The notes beneath the pieces were generated by a model. The model had not been told where the DNA came from and searched no databases. It saw only the letters and a program-made list of their open reading frames with translations. From Holosporales bacterium (lineage in GTDB: Bacteria > Pseudomonadota > Alphaproteobacteria > RUG11792): DNA of 20,103 nucleotides. Made by a program: the position numbers and the translations under genes. This document shows positions 8,122 through 15,566 of this stretch, piece by piece. Within the stretch, counting starts at the first letter, position 1. The number at the start of each line of letters is the position of its first letter. The stretch covers positions 1 to 20,103 of the forward strand of contig JAISBC010000031.1 in NCBI GenBank assembly GCA_031266385.1. The letters run 5' to 3'.

Positions 8122-11100
8122 TTATTTTCCTTTCACACCGAATTCTACTCCAGATATTCCCTGGAGTTTTCTTCTGTTCTCTAGGGTTAGATTTTTCTTA
8201 TATTTTGTTTCTAATTCTATTTTCTTTCCCATATCATTTATAATTATAAAGGCGAGCTCATTACTTCCATCTTCCAGCCGCCCTATCGTCTCGTGCAATT
8301 CATCGACATTAACCGTATCGTCGAGGTATAGGTATACCTTTTGGTTCTCCATGACCGCCGTCGCATCCCTGATCGATGTGGCTATTATTTTGCGATCTTC
8401 AGCTTCCTGCTTCATTTGGGCGTCTATTATGATTGGATTTCCGATCTGCAGGAATGTGCTGATCTTCGAATAGAGATCGGGGAATACGGTGACCTCGAAC
8501 GATCCATCTATATCAGATACCGTCAGAAAAGCATATTTCTGTTCACTTTTGGATAATTTTTCTTTTTTGTTTAAGATTATGCCGGCTACCGTCACGTATT
8601 CCGGGGCATTCCCAAAATCGCGGCTACGAATGATATTTTCTCGCGATAGATGCTCCCAATAGAGTTCCATCGGATGAGATGTCAGGTAAAATCCAACGAC
8701 TTTTCGCTCGAGTTCTATCTTCTCGATGAGGCCATACTCCTGGGAATCGAGTAGCTGGATTTCATTCGTCGTAGACTCCCCGAATAGAGACTTTTGCCGC
8801 CCATTATCATCATTTTTTATTCCTGATTTAATTAGAAGATCTATCGATTCGATCATCTGTCGTCTGTTATCGCATAACGCATCGAGGGCTCCAGACAGAA
8901 TCAAAACCTCGATGTGCCTGGAAGATAATCCGATCCCCTGGATTCTGCTAAAAAAATCTGCTAGACTAGTAAATTGTCCATTTTTTTCTCTCTCCTTGAC
9001 TAGCTCTCCCATAATCGTCGCACTACATCCCTTCAGGCAGCCCAAAGCATACCTAATTTCATGCTCTCCATCGGCCGCAAAATATTCTTCAGAGAGGTTG
9101 ATATCTGGCCCTAAAACAGCGATCCCGGCCCTCCTAGCATCTTGGACAAACATCGCGATTTTTTCAGAATTTCCAATATCAAGATTCATAATCGCGATAT
9201 AAAATTCTCTCCTGAAATTTGCTTTGAGGTAAGCAGTCTGGTAAGATAATAGGGCGTACGGGGCGGCATGAGATCTATTGAATCCATAGCTGGCAAACTT
9301 CTCCATCAGAGAGAAAACCTGTTTGGCCGTATCCGGAGGAATTCCCTTACCGATGGCTCCACTCACGAAAATTTCTCTGTTTTTTTCCATCTCTTCGCGG
9401 ATCTTTTTTCCCATCGCGCGACGCAAAATATCGGCGGCAGCCAGAGAATAGCCCCCCATTTCTTGGGCTATCTTCATGACCTGCTCCTGATAAACCATGA
9501 CTCCGTAAGTGTGTTTCAGGATCGGCTCGAGAATCGGATGGAGATATGTTACCGGTTCTTTACCGTGCTTGCGGGATAGATATTTCGGGATATCATCGAT
9601 CGGGCCCGGCCGATAAAGCGAAACGAGGGCGATTAGGTCCTCTATTCCATCAGGCTGAAGTTTTTGAATCACATCCTTCATCCCCGAACTTTCTAGCTGA
9701 AAAATTCCGACTACATCGACGTCACATAATAGTTTTAATGTCTTTTCATCTTTTAAATTTATCTTTGCAATATCGATGTCGGTTCCGTGATATTTCTTCA
9801 CGTAACCGCAAACATGCTTGATCAGAGTCAGAGTCTTCAGTCCCAAAAAGTCAAACTTCACCAACCCAGCACTTTCCACGAATTTCATGTTGAATTGAGT
9901 TATGGAAAGATCGGCCTCATCGTCCGAATATAGGGGAACTAGACCATCGATATCCTCATTCCCTATCACGATGCCGGCGGCATGTAATGACGCATGTCGG
10001 TATAGCCCTTCGAGCTGAAGCGCCGTATTGATCAAAAAGGCCACCGATTCATCTTCGGCCATCAATTGCCTGAATTGTGGCTCTATTTCGATTGCCTGTG
10101 ATAAATCGACAGGATTTGCCGGGTTAATTGGAACTAATTTTGAAATTCGATCCACCTGACCATACGGCATTTGAATTACCCGGCCAACATCTCGAATAAC
10201 GGCCCTTGCCTGCAAAGTCCCGAGAGCGATAATATGGGCAACCCTCTTTTCTCCATATTTTTCCTTGACGTAGCGGATTACTTCATCTCGTCGTTCCTGA
10301 CAAAAATCGATATCAAAATCCGGCATCGATACTCGATCAGGGTTCAGAAATCTCTCGAAAAGAAGCTGATATTTGATGGGATCGAGATCGGTAATATAAA
10401 GAGACCAGGCGACGACCGAGCCAGCTCCTGAGCCTCGCCCAGGGCCAACCGGTATATCCTGCCCTTTCGCCCATTTCACGAAATCGGAAACGATGAGGAA
10501 ATACCCACTGAATCCCATATTTTTTATGACCGCGAGCTCATACTCCAATCTTTCGAGATATTTCTCTCCGTGTCCCAACTGATGCTCGGAGAGTCGATGA
10601 GTAAGGCCAGATCTAGCCTGCTCCTCGAGAATTGCATCTTCATCCTTGCCGGAATTATCGGAATACCGAGGAAGGCCCGGTTTTTTCTTCGTCGGCATGA
10701 AGCTACATCTTCTGGCGATGACGGCCGTATTTCGAACGGCCTCACTAATATCCGAAAAAAGATCGTACATCTCGTTGGTTGATTTCAGGTAATGCTCCCG
10801 AGAAACTCGCCGCCTATCCTTCGTCGTGGCATACGTTCCATCGGCGATGCACAACAAGATATCATGGGCTTCGTGCATGGATTTTTTCAGGAAAAATACG
10901 TCGTTGGTAGCGACGAGAGGAACTCCATTCGCCAAGGCGAATTCAATAAAAAACGACTCGGTTAATTTTTCATCTGGTTCGTTAGTTCGGGAGATTTCAA
11001 TATATAAATTATCGCCAAAAATCGCAGATAAATCAGTCAAAAACTTGGCGGCTTCATTTTTTTCATTGTTGGCGAATAAAAGCCCGGCTGGCCCCGTGGC

Positions 11101-11496
11101 TCCGCCGCTCAAGACGATGATACCTTCCTTGTGAACAGCGAGATCGCCGAGTAACAAATATTTATCACAATTACGGTTTTCGATATAAAAACATGTCATG
11201 AGTTTGAGGAGATTTTTATATCCGATCTCATTCTGAGCTAGGAAAATAATTGGAGCTATAACACCGCCAACCTTAACATCGATCAAACTGCCTGGGATTG
11301 GTTGGACTCCATTTTCAGCACATTTGAGAGCAAATTCCAGGGCCCCAAACATGTTATTAGTATCCGTTATGGAGATGGCCGGGAGGCTATCGGCTACACA
11401 GGCCTTAGCAAGATCAGGAATCTTGATGGCCCCCTCGCAAAGAGAATACGCCGTGTGAACTCTCAGATGCACAAATGGATCATGCTGAGTGTGCAT
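8122..11496 (-). CDS. dnaE: DNA polymerase III alpha subunit
   Basis: DnaE is the replicative polymerase subunit. From the start at 11496 it has 1124 residues, close to the usual 1160. Domains in order: N-terminal PHP domain (HLRVHTAYSLCEGA near 10, ITDTNNMFGA near 44), the palm with GPGRGSGAGS near 350 and PDFDIDF with two catalytic aspartates near 393-397, VKFDFLGLKTL with the third aspartate near 550, SLYRPGPID near 620, the helix-hairpin-helix region, then a C-terminal OB fold (VTVAGIILNKKEKLSKSEQKY). The open frame continues 37 codons upstream, but AGGA nine bases before the ATG at 11496 and the family N-terminus support the shorter form. It is divergent from frr across a 146-bp promoter region. 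A proofreading exonuclease subunit is not in the window. Confidence 0.97.
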   Translation of the reverse strand: MHTQHDPFVHLRVHTAYSLCEGAIKIPDLAKACVADSLPAISITDTNNMFGALEFALKCAENGVQPIPGSLIDVKVGGVIAPIIFLAQNEIGYKNLLKLMTCFYIENRNCDKYLLLGDLAVHKEGIIVLSGGATGPAGLLFANNEKNEAAKFLTDLSAIFGDNLYIEISRTNEPDEKLTESFFIEFALANGVPLVATNDVFFLKKSMHEAHDILLCIADGTYATTKDRRRVSREHYLKSTNEMYDLFSDISEAVRNTAVIARRCSFMPTKKKPGLPRYSDNSGKDEDAILEEQARSGLTHRLSEHQLGHGEKYLERLEYELAVIKNMGFSGYFLIVSDFVKWAKGQDIPVGPGRGSGAGSVVAWSLYITDLDPIKYQLLFERFLNPDRVSMPDFDIDFCQERRDEVIRYVKEKYGEKRVAHIIALGTLQARAVIRDVGRVIQMPYGQVDRISKLVPINPANPVDLSQAIEIEPQFRQLMAEDESVAFLINTALQLEGLYRHASLHAAGIVIGNEDIDGLVPLYSDDEADLSITQFNMKFVESAGLVKFDFLGLKTLTLIKHVCGYVKKYHGTDIDIAKINLKDEKTLKLLCDVDVVGIFQLESSGMKDVIQKLQPDGIEDLIALVSLYRPGPIDDIPKYLSRKHGKEPVTYLHPILEPILKHTYGVMVYQEQVMKIAQEMGGYSLAAADILRRAMGKKIREEMEKNREIFVSGAIGKGIPPDTAKQVFSLMEKFASYGFNRSHAAPYALLSYQTAYLKANFRREFYIAIMNLDIGNSEKIAMFVQDARRAGIAVLGPDINLSEEYFAADGEHEIRYALGCLKGCSATIMGELVKEREKNGQFTSLADFFSRIQGIGLSSRHIEVLILSGALDALCDNRRQMIESIDLLIKSGIKNDDNGRQKSLFGESTTNEIQLLDSQEYGLIEKIELERKVVGFYLTSHPMELYWEHLSRENIIRSRDFGNAPEYVTVAGIILNKKEKLSKSEQKYAFLTVSDIDGSFEVTVFPDLYSKISTFLQIGNPIIIDAQMKQEAEDRKIIATSIRDATAVMENQKVYLYLDDTVNVDELHETIGRLEDGSNELAFIIINDMGKKIELETKYKKNLTLENRRKLQGISGVEFGVKGK

Positions 11497-11553
11497 TATT
11501 TTTTTTCCTGAATCTTTCCTGAATGGGAAAAAAGCCATCGCTCGGATGGTTCG

Positions 11554-11559
11554 ATCATA
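11554..11559 (-). promoter_or_regulatory. Candidate -10 element for dnaE
   Basis: TATGAT on the minus strand, 57 bases before the dnaE ATG, resembles a sigma-70 -10 box. No good -35 box lies at the standard spacing, so this is tentative. Confidence 0.25.
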
Positions 11560-11572
11560 CCACGAAAACTTA

Positions 11573-11601
11573 TTGGCACGTACGGGCTTTTTTGGTACCA
11601 T
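11573..11601 (+). promoter_or_regulatory. Candidate sigma-70 promoter of the frr-lptB operon
   Basis: TTGGCA at 11573-11578 (5 of 6 consensus bases) and TACCAT at 11596-11601 (4 of 6) are separated by exactly 17 bases. Transcription would start near 11608, leaving a leader of about 35 nt before the frr ATG. It is the best promoter-like pair in the dnaE-frr divergent gap. Confidence 0.4.
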
Positions 11602-11642
11602 CGTCATCGGATACTCGGGTTTTGCGATTAAACAATCGAGAT

Positions 11643-12203
11643 ATGGGTTTTGATGCCAGGTTGAATCCGTTTCAGCATAAGATGGAGCTGTCTATCGAGG
11701 CTCTCGGTAAGGAGTTGTCTGGGATTAGGGCCGGTAGGGCCTCAGTTGCGCTCCTAGAGCCGATCAAGGTCGAGGCCTATGGATCGTTGATGCCCCTGAA
11801 CCAGTTGGCATCAGTTTCGGCGCCGGATGCCAGGATGTTGGCCGTCAATGTCTGGGACAAAGGGATGGTAAAGGCCGTCGAGAAGGCTATCCGCGAATGC
11901 GGAGCCAACCTAAATCCAACGATCGATGGTCAGGTCATAAGGGTGCCGATTCCTCCGCTCTCCGAAGAAAGACGCCAGGAATTGTCGAAGTTGGCCGCAA
12001 AATATGCCGAAGAAACGAAGATTGCTATCAGGAATATTCGTCGTGATGCTATGGATTTTGTGAAGCAGCTCGAAAAGAATGGTGAGATCAGTGAGGACGA
12101 AATGCATAAGCTTTCCGATGCCGTTCAGGAATTAACGAATGACTTTTCGAGGCAGGCCGAGATAGCCCTGGCGGCGAGGCAAAAGGAAATTATGCAGATA
12201 TAA
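11643..12203 (+). CDS. frr: Ribosome recycling factor
   Basis: Frr works with EF-G to split post-termination ribosomes into subunits. From the ATG at 11643 it has 186 residues, the family's normal size. The signature regions are present: MELSIEALGKELSGIRAGRAS near 14-34, LNQLASVSAPDARML near 50, VWDKGMVKAVEKAI, LNPTIDGQVIRVPIPPLSEERR near 93, and the C-terminal three-helix-bundle segment IRNIRRDAMDFVKQLEKNGEISEDE. The open frame extends 40 codons upstream, but that part resembles nothing and covers the promoter region. The ribosome binding site is weak (CGAGAT). In many bacteria frr follows pyrH; here it starts an operon and is followed 13 bp later by fzlA. Confidence 0.96.
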   Translation: MGFDARLNPFQHKMELSIEALGKELSGIRAGRASVALLEPIKVEAYGSLMPLNQLASVSAPDARMLAVNVWDKGMVKAVEKAIRECGANLNPTIDGQVIRVPIPPLSEERRQELSKLAAKYAEETKIAIRNIRRDAMDFVKQLEKNGEISEDEMHKLSDAVQELTNDFSRQAEIALAARQKEIMQI

Positions 12204-12216
12204 AAAAAAACGAGGT

Positions 12217-12891
12217 ATGAGGAAGTTATTTCACTATCCATTGTGCGCCCTCTCGAGGAGCGTGAGATTTACCCTCTCAGAGAAGCGGCTCGATTTTGAG
12301 GCGATTCATGAAAATCCATGGGATCCATCCGAAGAATTGCTCGAACATAGTATTTTCGGGACTGTTCCGGCTTTAATCGATATTAGCGGGACATCGATCA
12401 CTGGCTGCAACGCCATCATAGAATATCTCGACGAGGTATACACGGATATCAGCCTCATCGGGGCTGAGCCGATCGATCGTGCAGAATCGAGAAGAATCGT
12501 CGATTGGTTCGAGTTTACGTTCTATGCGGACGTTTATAAACCGATTATAACCGAAAAAATTTTGAAGAGATTTATGAAGAATATCGATCGATCATCCGAT
12601 CCGGCCGTGATTAGATTGGCCAGCGGAAAGCTGACAACTCACATGGAATACATATCGTGGATCGTCGATAGAAGAACCTGGCTAGCCGGTCGTGATTTTT
12701 CGATAGCCGATATTTGTGCGGCATCTTTCATATCGGTCCTGGATTATCTCGGAGTAATCTCATGGCAAAAATTTGAGGAAGCGAAGGAATGGTATGCTAA
12801 AATAAAATCTAGGCCGGGATTTCGGGGAATATTGAAGGACAATCTGCCTCAAATTCCACCATCTTCTGATTATGCCAATTTAGATTTCTAG
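12217..12891 (+). CDS. fzlA: FtsZ-binding division protein FzlA (GST fold)
   Basis: FzlA is a glutathione-transferase-fold protein of Alphaproteobacteria that binds FtsZ filaments and, in Caulobacter, links them to activation of the FtsW/FtsI cell-wall synthases. The 224 residues have an N-terminal thioredoxin-like domain (LFHYPLCALSRSVRFTLSEK near 4-23, FGTVPALID near 47-55, GCNAIIEYLDEVY near 63) and a helical domain (RRTWLAGRDFSIADICAAS near 151). The assignment rests on the C-terminus: EWYAKIKSRPGFRGILKD and the closing YANLDF match the FzlA tail, which matters for its function in Caulobacter. Ordinary GSTs lack this tail. It sits between frr and atpC. A generic GST remains possible but less likely. 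Confidence 0.85.
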   Translation: MRKLFHYPLCALSRSVRFTLSEKRLDFEAIHENPWDPSEELLEHSIFGTVPALIDISGTSITGCNAIIEYLDEVYTDISLIGAEPIDRAESRRIVDWFEFTFYADVYKPIITEKILKRFMKNIDRSSDPAVIRLASGKLTTHMEYISWIVDRRTWLAGRDFSIADICAASFISVLDYLGVISWQKFEEAKEWYAKIKSRPGFRGILKDNLPQIPPSSDYANLDF

Positions 12892-12908
12892 AGGGGTCGA
12901 TAGGAAGG

Positions 12909-13166
12909 ATGCTTGAATTCACCTTGATATGCGATGAAAAGGAAATTTTCGACGGGCAAGTGTCGAGGGTTTCAATCGAAACGAATGCTGGCCCGACGGA
13001 GATCATGCCCAATCACAAACCCTACATGGCCAGAATAATGAACAAAATTGCTTATACGATGGCGGCGGGTGGTACACAATCCATCACGGAAATAACGGAT
13101 GGATTTATTTACACGAATGGTGTTAAATGTATAGCGGTCGTAGATCACGATATCGATACGAATTAA
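12909..13166 (+). CDS. atpC: ATP synthase F1 epsilon subunit, short form
   Basis: The epsilon subunit sits in the central stalk of the F1Fo ATP synthase. The 85 residues match only the N-terminal beta-sandwich: LEFTLICDEKEIFDGQVSRVSI at the start, TEIMPNHKPYMARI near 31 (usually LPGHAP), and DGFIYTNGVKCIAVVDHD near 63. The two-helix C-terminal domain that inhibits ATP hydrolysis in many bacteria is absent; the frame ends cleanly after the sandwich and lptC begins one base later. No other atp gene is nearby, although atpC usually follows atpD. AGGAAGG directly abuts the ATG, and GAGGGG lies about ten bases further upstream. Confidence 0.85.
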   Translation: MLEFTLICDEKEIFDGQVSRVSIETNAGPTEIMPNHKPYMARIMNKIAYTMAAGGTQSITEITDGFIYTNGVKCIAVVDHDIDTN

Positions 13167-13167
13167 C

Positions 13168-13716
13168 GTGCTGTTTCGTTTAATAAAATTACTGAATACT
13201 TTTTACCTACTCGTGATAGGGTGTGTAGTTTCGTTATTTTTTGCATATCAATCTGAGAAGAAACCTCTGAGAAACGATAGAATTCCGTATCGGTCCCATA
13301 TTGAAGACGGAGCGAGACGCGCGAAATATACGATGAAGCTGAAGGATGGGATTATTACCGTTTCATCGGCGAAAGCCGCGATCAAACATTTCGATAGTAT
13401 AATTTTATCGGACGTTGCGGTCTGTCTTTCTCGTGGTCAAAAAAACGCGAAGAGGCAAATAAAGATGACGGCTGAAAATTGCGAACTAAGACCAAAGAAG
13501 AAGAGGGCTGATCTAACCGGAGAAATTCTAATAAAATCCACCGATTTTTCGGCGAGAACTCGAGCGGTATCGATAGACTGGCTCAAGGGGACGATTTACG
13601 GGAACTCACCAGTTGATGGTCAGCGAGATAATGTGAAATTTACGGCCTCCGGATTTTGGATGAAAAGGAACGGAAAAGTAGAGCTAAAAAATGCTAAAAT
13701 CGTGAAATGTAGGTAA
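13168..13716 (+). CDS. lptC: LPS export ABC transporter periplasmic protein LptC
   Basis: LptC is a single-span inner-membrane protein that takes lipopolysaccharide from LptB2FG and passes it to LptA. The 182 residues show one membrane segment at about 8-27 (NTFYLLVIGCVVSLFFAY) and then a beta-rich periplasmic domain with repeating short strands: YTMKLKDGIITVSSAKAAIK, ILSDVAVCL, ENCELRPKKKRADL, and the end GFWMKRNGKVELKNAKIV. Similarity to LptC is structural in style rather than strong, but the position directly before lptA and lptB makes the call firm. It uses a GTG start one base after the atpC stop, without a clear ribosome binding site, so translational coupling to atpC is likely. Confidence 0.8.
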   Translation: MLFRLIKLLNTFYLLVIGCVVSLFFAYQSEKKPLRNDRIPYRSHIEDGARRAKYTMKLKDGIITVSSAKAAIKHFDSIILSDVAVCLSRGQKNAKRQIKMTAENCELRPKKKRADLTGEILIKSTDFSARTRAVSIDWLKGTIYGNSPVDGQRDNVKFTASGFWMKRNGKVELKNAKIVKCR

Positions 13717-13732
13717 GGACCTCAGAACTGAT

Positions 13733-14194
13733 TTGTTTCGCTATACTTTCCTTTTCATTTTGTTTGTTGCATCTATTTTCAAGGCTGTGGCAGAAATTCA
13801 GACTACGGCCGAAAATGTTTCCATAGATCTTAAGGAGAAGACGGTTATCCTTTCCGGTGGAGCGCAAGTAAAGCGTGATGATGGTCTGACTTTTTTGTCG
13901 CAGGAAATCACGGTAATATGGCAAGATTGGAAATGTAATAAGCCGAAATCGATTACTGCGAGAGGAAAAGTTTGTTTCGAATTCGATGGGAAGATCGTGA
14001 CGGCCGATAGCTGTGAATACGACATGGAAGTAATCAAATTCGTCGGAAATGTTACGATAACGAGCGGAGAGCTCGGAGTAATGAAGGCCGATGTAGCTAT
14101 TTATAATTTAAAATCCAAGAAAATATGCATTTCCTCGACCGGAGAAAAGAAGGTAACATTGATGATCAATCAAAATGGGTTTAAGGGAAGTTGA
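13733..14194 (+). CDS. lptA: LPS transport periplasmic protein LptA
   Basis: LptA forms the periplasmic bridge that carries lipopolysaccharide from LptC to LptD. The 153 residues begin with a signal peptide (hydrophobic core FLFILFVASIF, likely cleavage after KAVA near residue 20). The mature part is an OstA-like beta-jellyroll with the usual rhythm: TAENVSIDLKEKTVILSGGA, LTFLSQEITVIW, ARGKVCFEFDGKIVTADSCEYD, KFVGNVTITSGELGVMKADVAIYNL. The start is TTG at 13733 with AAGGA about 13 bases upstream. The stop directly precedes the lptB ATG with no gap. Presence of lptC, lptA and lptB indicates an outer membrane with exported lipopolysaccharide or a related lipid. Confidence 0.85.
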   Translation: MFRYTFLFILFVASIFKAVAEIQTTAENVSIDLKEKTVILSGGAQVKRDDGLTFLSQEITVIWQDWKCNKPKSITARGKVCFEFDGKIVTADSCEYDMEVIKFVGNVTITSGELGVMKADVAIYNLKSKKICISSTGEKKVTLMINQNGFKGS

Positions 14195-14914
14195 ATGATC
14201 TTTGGGGCCGATGAGATAACCAAATCTTATAAAGGGAAGGGGGTTTTGCAGGGGGTAAGCCTCGCATTTAGGCAAAGAGAAATCGTCGGAATTCTTGGTC
14301 CTAATGGTGCCGGGAAAACGACTCTATTCTCGATCCTAGCTGGTATTATCCCGGCCGAGAATGGAAGGATTCATCTAAATGGAGTCGATATAACTAATCT
14401 CAGATTATATGAACGTGCCCGAAAAGGGATAGTCTATCTGCCGCAGGATTCCTCCATATTTCGAGGACTATCGGTCGAAGATAATATTCGAGCCGTTTTG
14501 CAGATCAATATGAAGAGTCATGACGAAATAGAGAGCCGCTTGGATTATTTATTGGAATCGTTTTCGTTATTGCAATTGAGGAAGGCGGTGGCTCCCAGTC
14601 TTTCTGGGGGAGAAAGACGCAAGGTCGAGATCGCCAGGACCCTAGCGGCTTGCCCAAAATTCCTCCTCCTGGATGAACCATTTTCTGGGATCGATCCAAT
14701 TTCTGTCTTCGAGATCATCGAGATAATAAGGGGGCTCAAGGAGAGTGGGATCGGAATTATTATAACGGATCATAACGTTCGAGAGACCCTGAATATATTG
14801 GATAGGGGATATATCATCGCCGAGGGAACGGTCCTCGCCGAGGGAGGAATGGACGATATCCTCCAGAATGCTGAGGTCCGAAAAACATACCTAGGCCATT
14901 CTTTTAGGATATAA
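14195..14914 (+). CDS. lptB: LPS export ABC transporter ATP-binding protein LptB
   Basis: LptB is the cytoplasmic ATPase dimer that powers lipopolysaccharide extraction with LptF and LptG. At 239 residues it is full length. Motifs in order: Walker A GPNGAGKTT near 38-46, Q-loop YLPQDSS near 87, ABC signature LSGGERRKVEIARTL near 138, Walker B FLLLDEPFSGIDP near 158, and the H-loop ITDHNVRETL near 192. The C-terminal DILQNAEVRKTYLGHSF stretch is typical of LptB. The ATG follows the lptA TGA directly, with AAGGGAAG a few bases upstream. lptF and lptG are not in the window. It is the last gene of the rightward operon. Confidence 0.97.
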   Translation: MIFGADEITKSYKGKGVLQGVSLAFRQREIVGILGPNGAGKTTLFSILAGIIPAENGRIHLNGVDITNLRLYERARKGIVYLPQDSSIFRGLSVEDNIRAVLQINMKSHDEIESRLDYLLESFSLLQLRKAVAPSLSGGERRKVEIARTLAACPKFLLLDEPFSGIDPISVFEIIEIIRGLKESGIGIIITDHNVRETLNILDRGYIIAEGTVLAEGGMDDILQNAEVRKTYLGHSFRI

Positions 14915-14923
14915 AGTTGTGGG

Positions 14924-15172
14924 TTATTGGTCCAAGTGCCCAGTCTGCTCCATGATATTCTTCATCCTTTCAATTAATAGGTCGAGGTGGATATCTTCTG
15001 GGCTTATATCTCCGGCAAAAAATTTATCCTGAGCGATGAGTTTTGGATTTTGCAGATAATATTTCCAAAAGATAGAGGCCCCCCTTGATGGAAGGGGCAC
15101 CAATATCTTGGCCTGTACAGGATCTCTGTTTATAAACGTAAGTGATGCAATGTTTTCTTTCGCGATGACCAT
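14924..15172 (-). CDS. Hypothetical protein, convergent with lptB
   Basis: I do not recognise this protein. From the ATG at 15172 it has 82 residues; an in-frame TTG at 15238 would add 22. The sequence looks protein-like: a possibly beta-rich start (IASLTFINRD, AKILVPLPSRG), an aromatic stretch (FWKYYLQNP), and an acidic helical end (DISPEDIHLDLLIERMKNIMEQ). No signal peptide or membrane span is apparent. The stop lies 9 bp from the lptB stop, which fits tight convergent packing and favours a real gene. The ATG lies exactly at the left edge of the 221-bp direct repeat, so the gene upstream region forms part of the duplicated segment. A longer start would overlap the proS fragment. Confidence 0.45.
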   Translation of the reverse strand: MVIAKENIASLTFINRDPVQAKILVPLPSRGASIFWKYYLQNPKLIAQDKFFAGDISPEDIHLDLLIERMKNIMEQTGHLDQ

Positions 15173-15393
15173 GGGTTGTAGTATCATTCCGCCGTGGCTA
15201 GCAGAAAATACCAGACACTCACCATAGATGTCGAACAAGAAGTATTCATTAACCGTAACTCGAGAGGAAGATTTTTCGGCCTGGTATCAGGCCGTGATCA
15301 ACGGAGCCGATCTCGCTGACAATTCGAGTGTCAGGGGCTGCATGGTCATCAAACCGTTTGGATTCGCCATTTGGGAATGTATGCAGTCCATCC
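15173..15393 (+). repeat. Direct repeat copy A: proS upstream region plus 5' end
   Basis: This segment matches 16349-16569 in the same orientation at a constant offset of 1176 bases. I count about 24 mismatches in 221 positions (about 89% identity), no gaps, and an identical run of about 62 bases. Similarity stops sharply at both ends. The first 55 bases are upstream of the proS ATG; the rest is coding. Confidence 0.9.
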
Positions 15394-15404
15394 CTAGAAA
15401 ATAG
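15228..15404 (+). pseudogene. proS: 5' fragment of proS (first 55 codons)
   Basis: An ATG at 15228 opens a frame whose residues 1-55 match the start of the intact ProRS at 16404. Only a few residues differ (N/E at 3, Y/H at 6, P replaced by T at 9, D for E near 31); most base changes are synonymous. After QSI the match ends and the frame closes three codons later at TAG (15402-15404). The synonymous bias suggests that this copy evolved under selection as part of a full gene before it was cut off. All synthetase catalytic motifs lie beyond the break, so the fragment cannot be a synthetase. Confidence 0.88.
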
Positions 15405-15566
15405 CAAAACTAAGACCCGATTTCCATTGATTTGGTTTTGAAGATTCAGTTTTTCCCCAAAGATTACAGAATTAGAGTTTTTGATCTGTAAAATTTCTCT
15501 CGTTTACTAAATTTAAACACTACTAGTTTATGATAATTATAGAAATATTGGGGAGGATATATTTTT
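15405..15566 (+). promoter_or_regulatory. AT-rich upstream region of the poly-G gene
   Basis: No gene is visible. The last 70 bases are strongly AT-rich, and TATGATAAT around 15531-15539 resembles a -10 box; no matched -35 box is convincing. GGGAGGA at 15551-15557, nine bases before the ATG at 15567, is one of the best ribosome binding sites in the window. Confidence 0.35.

Noticed and set aside
8726..9202. 158-codon open frame on the plus strand inside dnaE
   Set aside because: It is antisense to a well-conserved part of dnaE and has a low-complexity composition rich in Ser, Arg and Pro; it is a shadow of the real frame.
11497..11607. 37-codon N-terminal extension of dnaE
   Set aside because: The family begins at MHTQHDPFVHLRVH, a ribosome binding site sits before that ATG, and the extension covers the divergent promoter region.
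11523..11642. 40-codon N-terminal extension of frr
   Set aside because: It resembles nothing, would make Frr abnormally long, and overlaps the candidate promoter.
12202..12210. A9 run at the frr-fzlA junction as a slippage site
   Set aside because: It starts at the frr stop codon and lies between genes, so a length change would not alter a reading frame; at most it would shift the spacing to fzlA.
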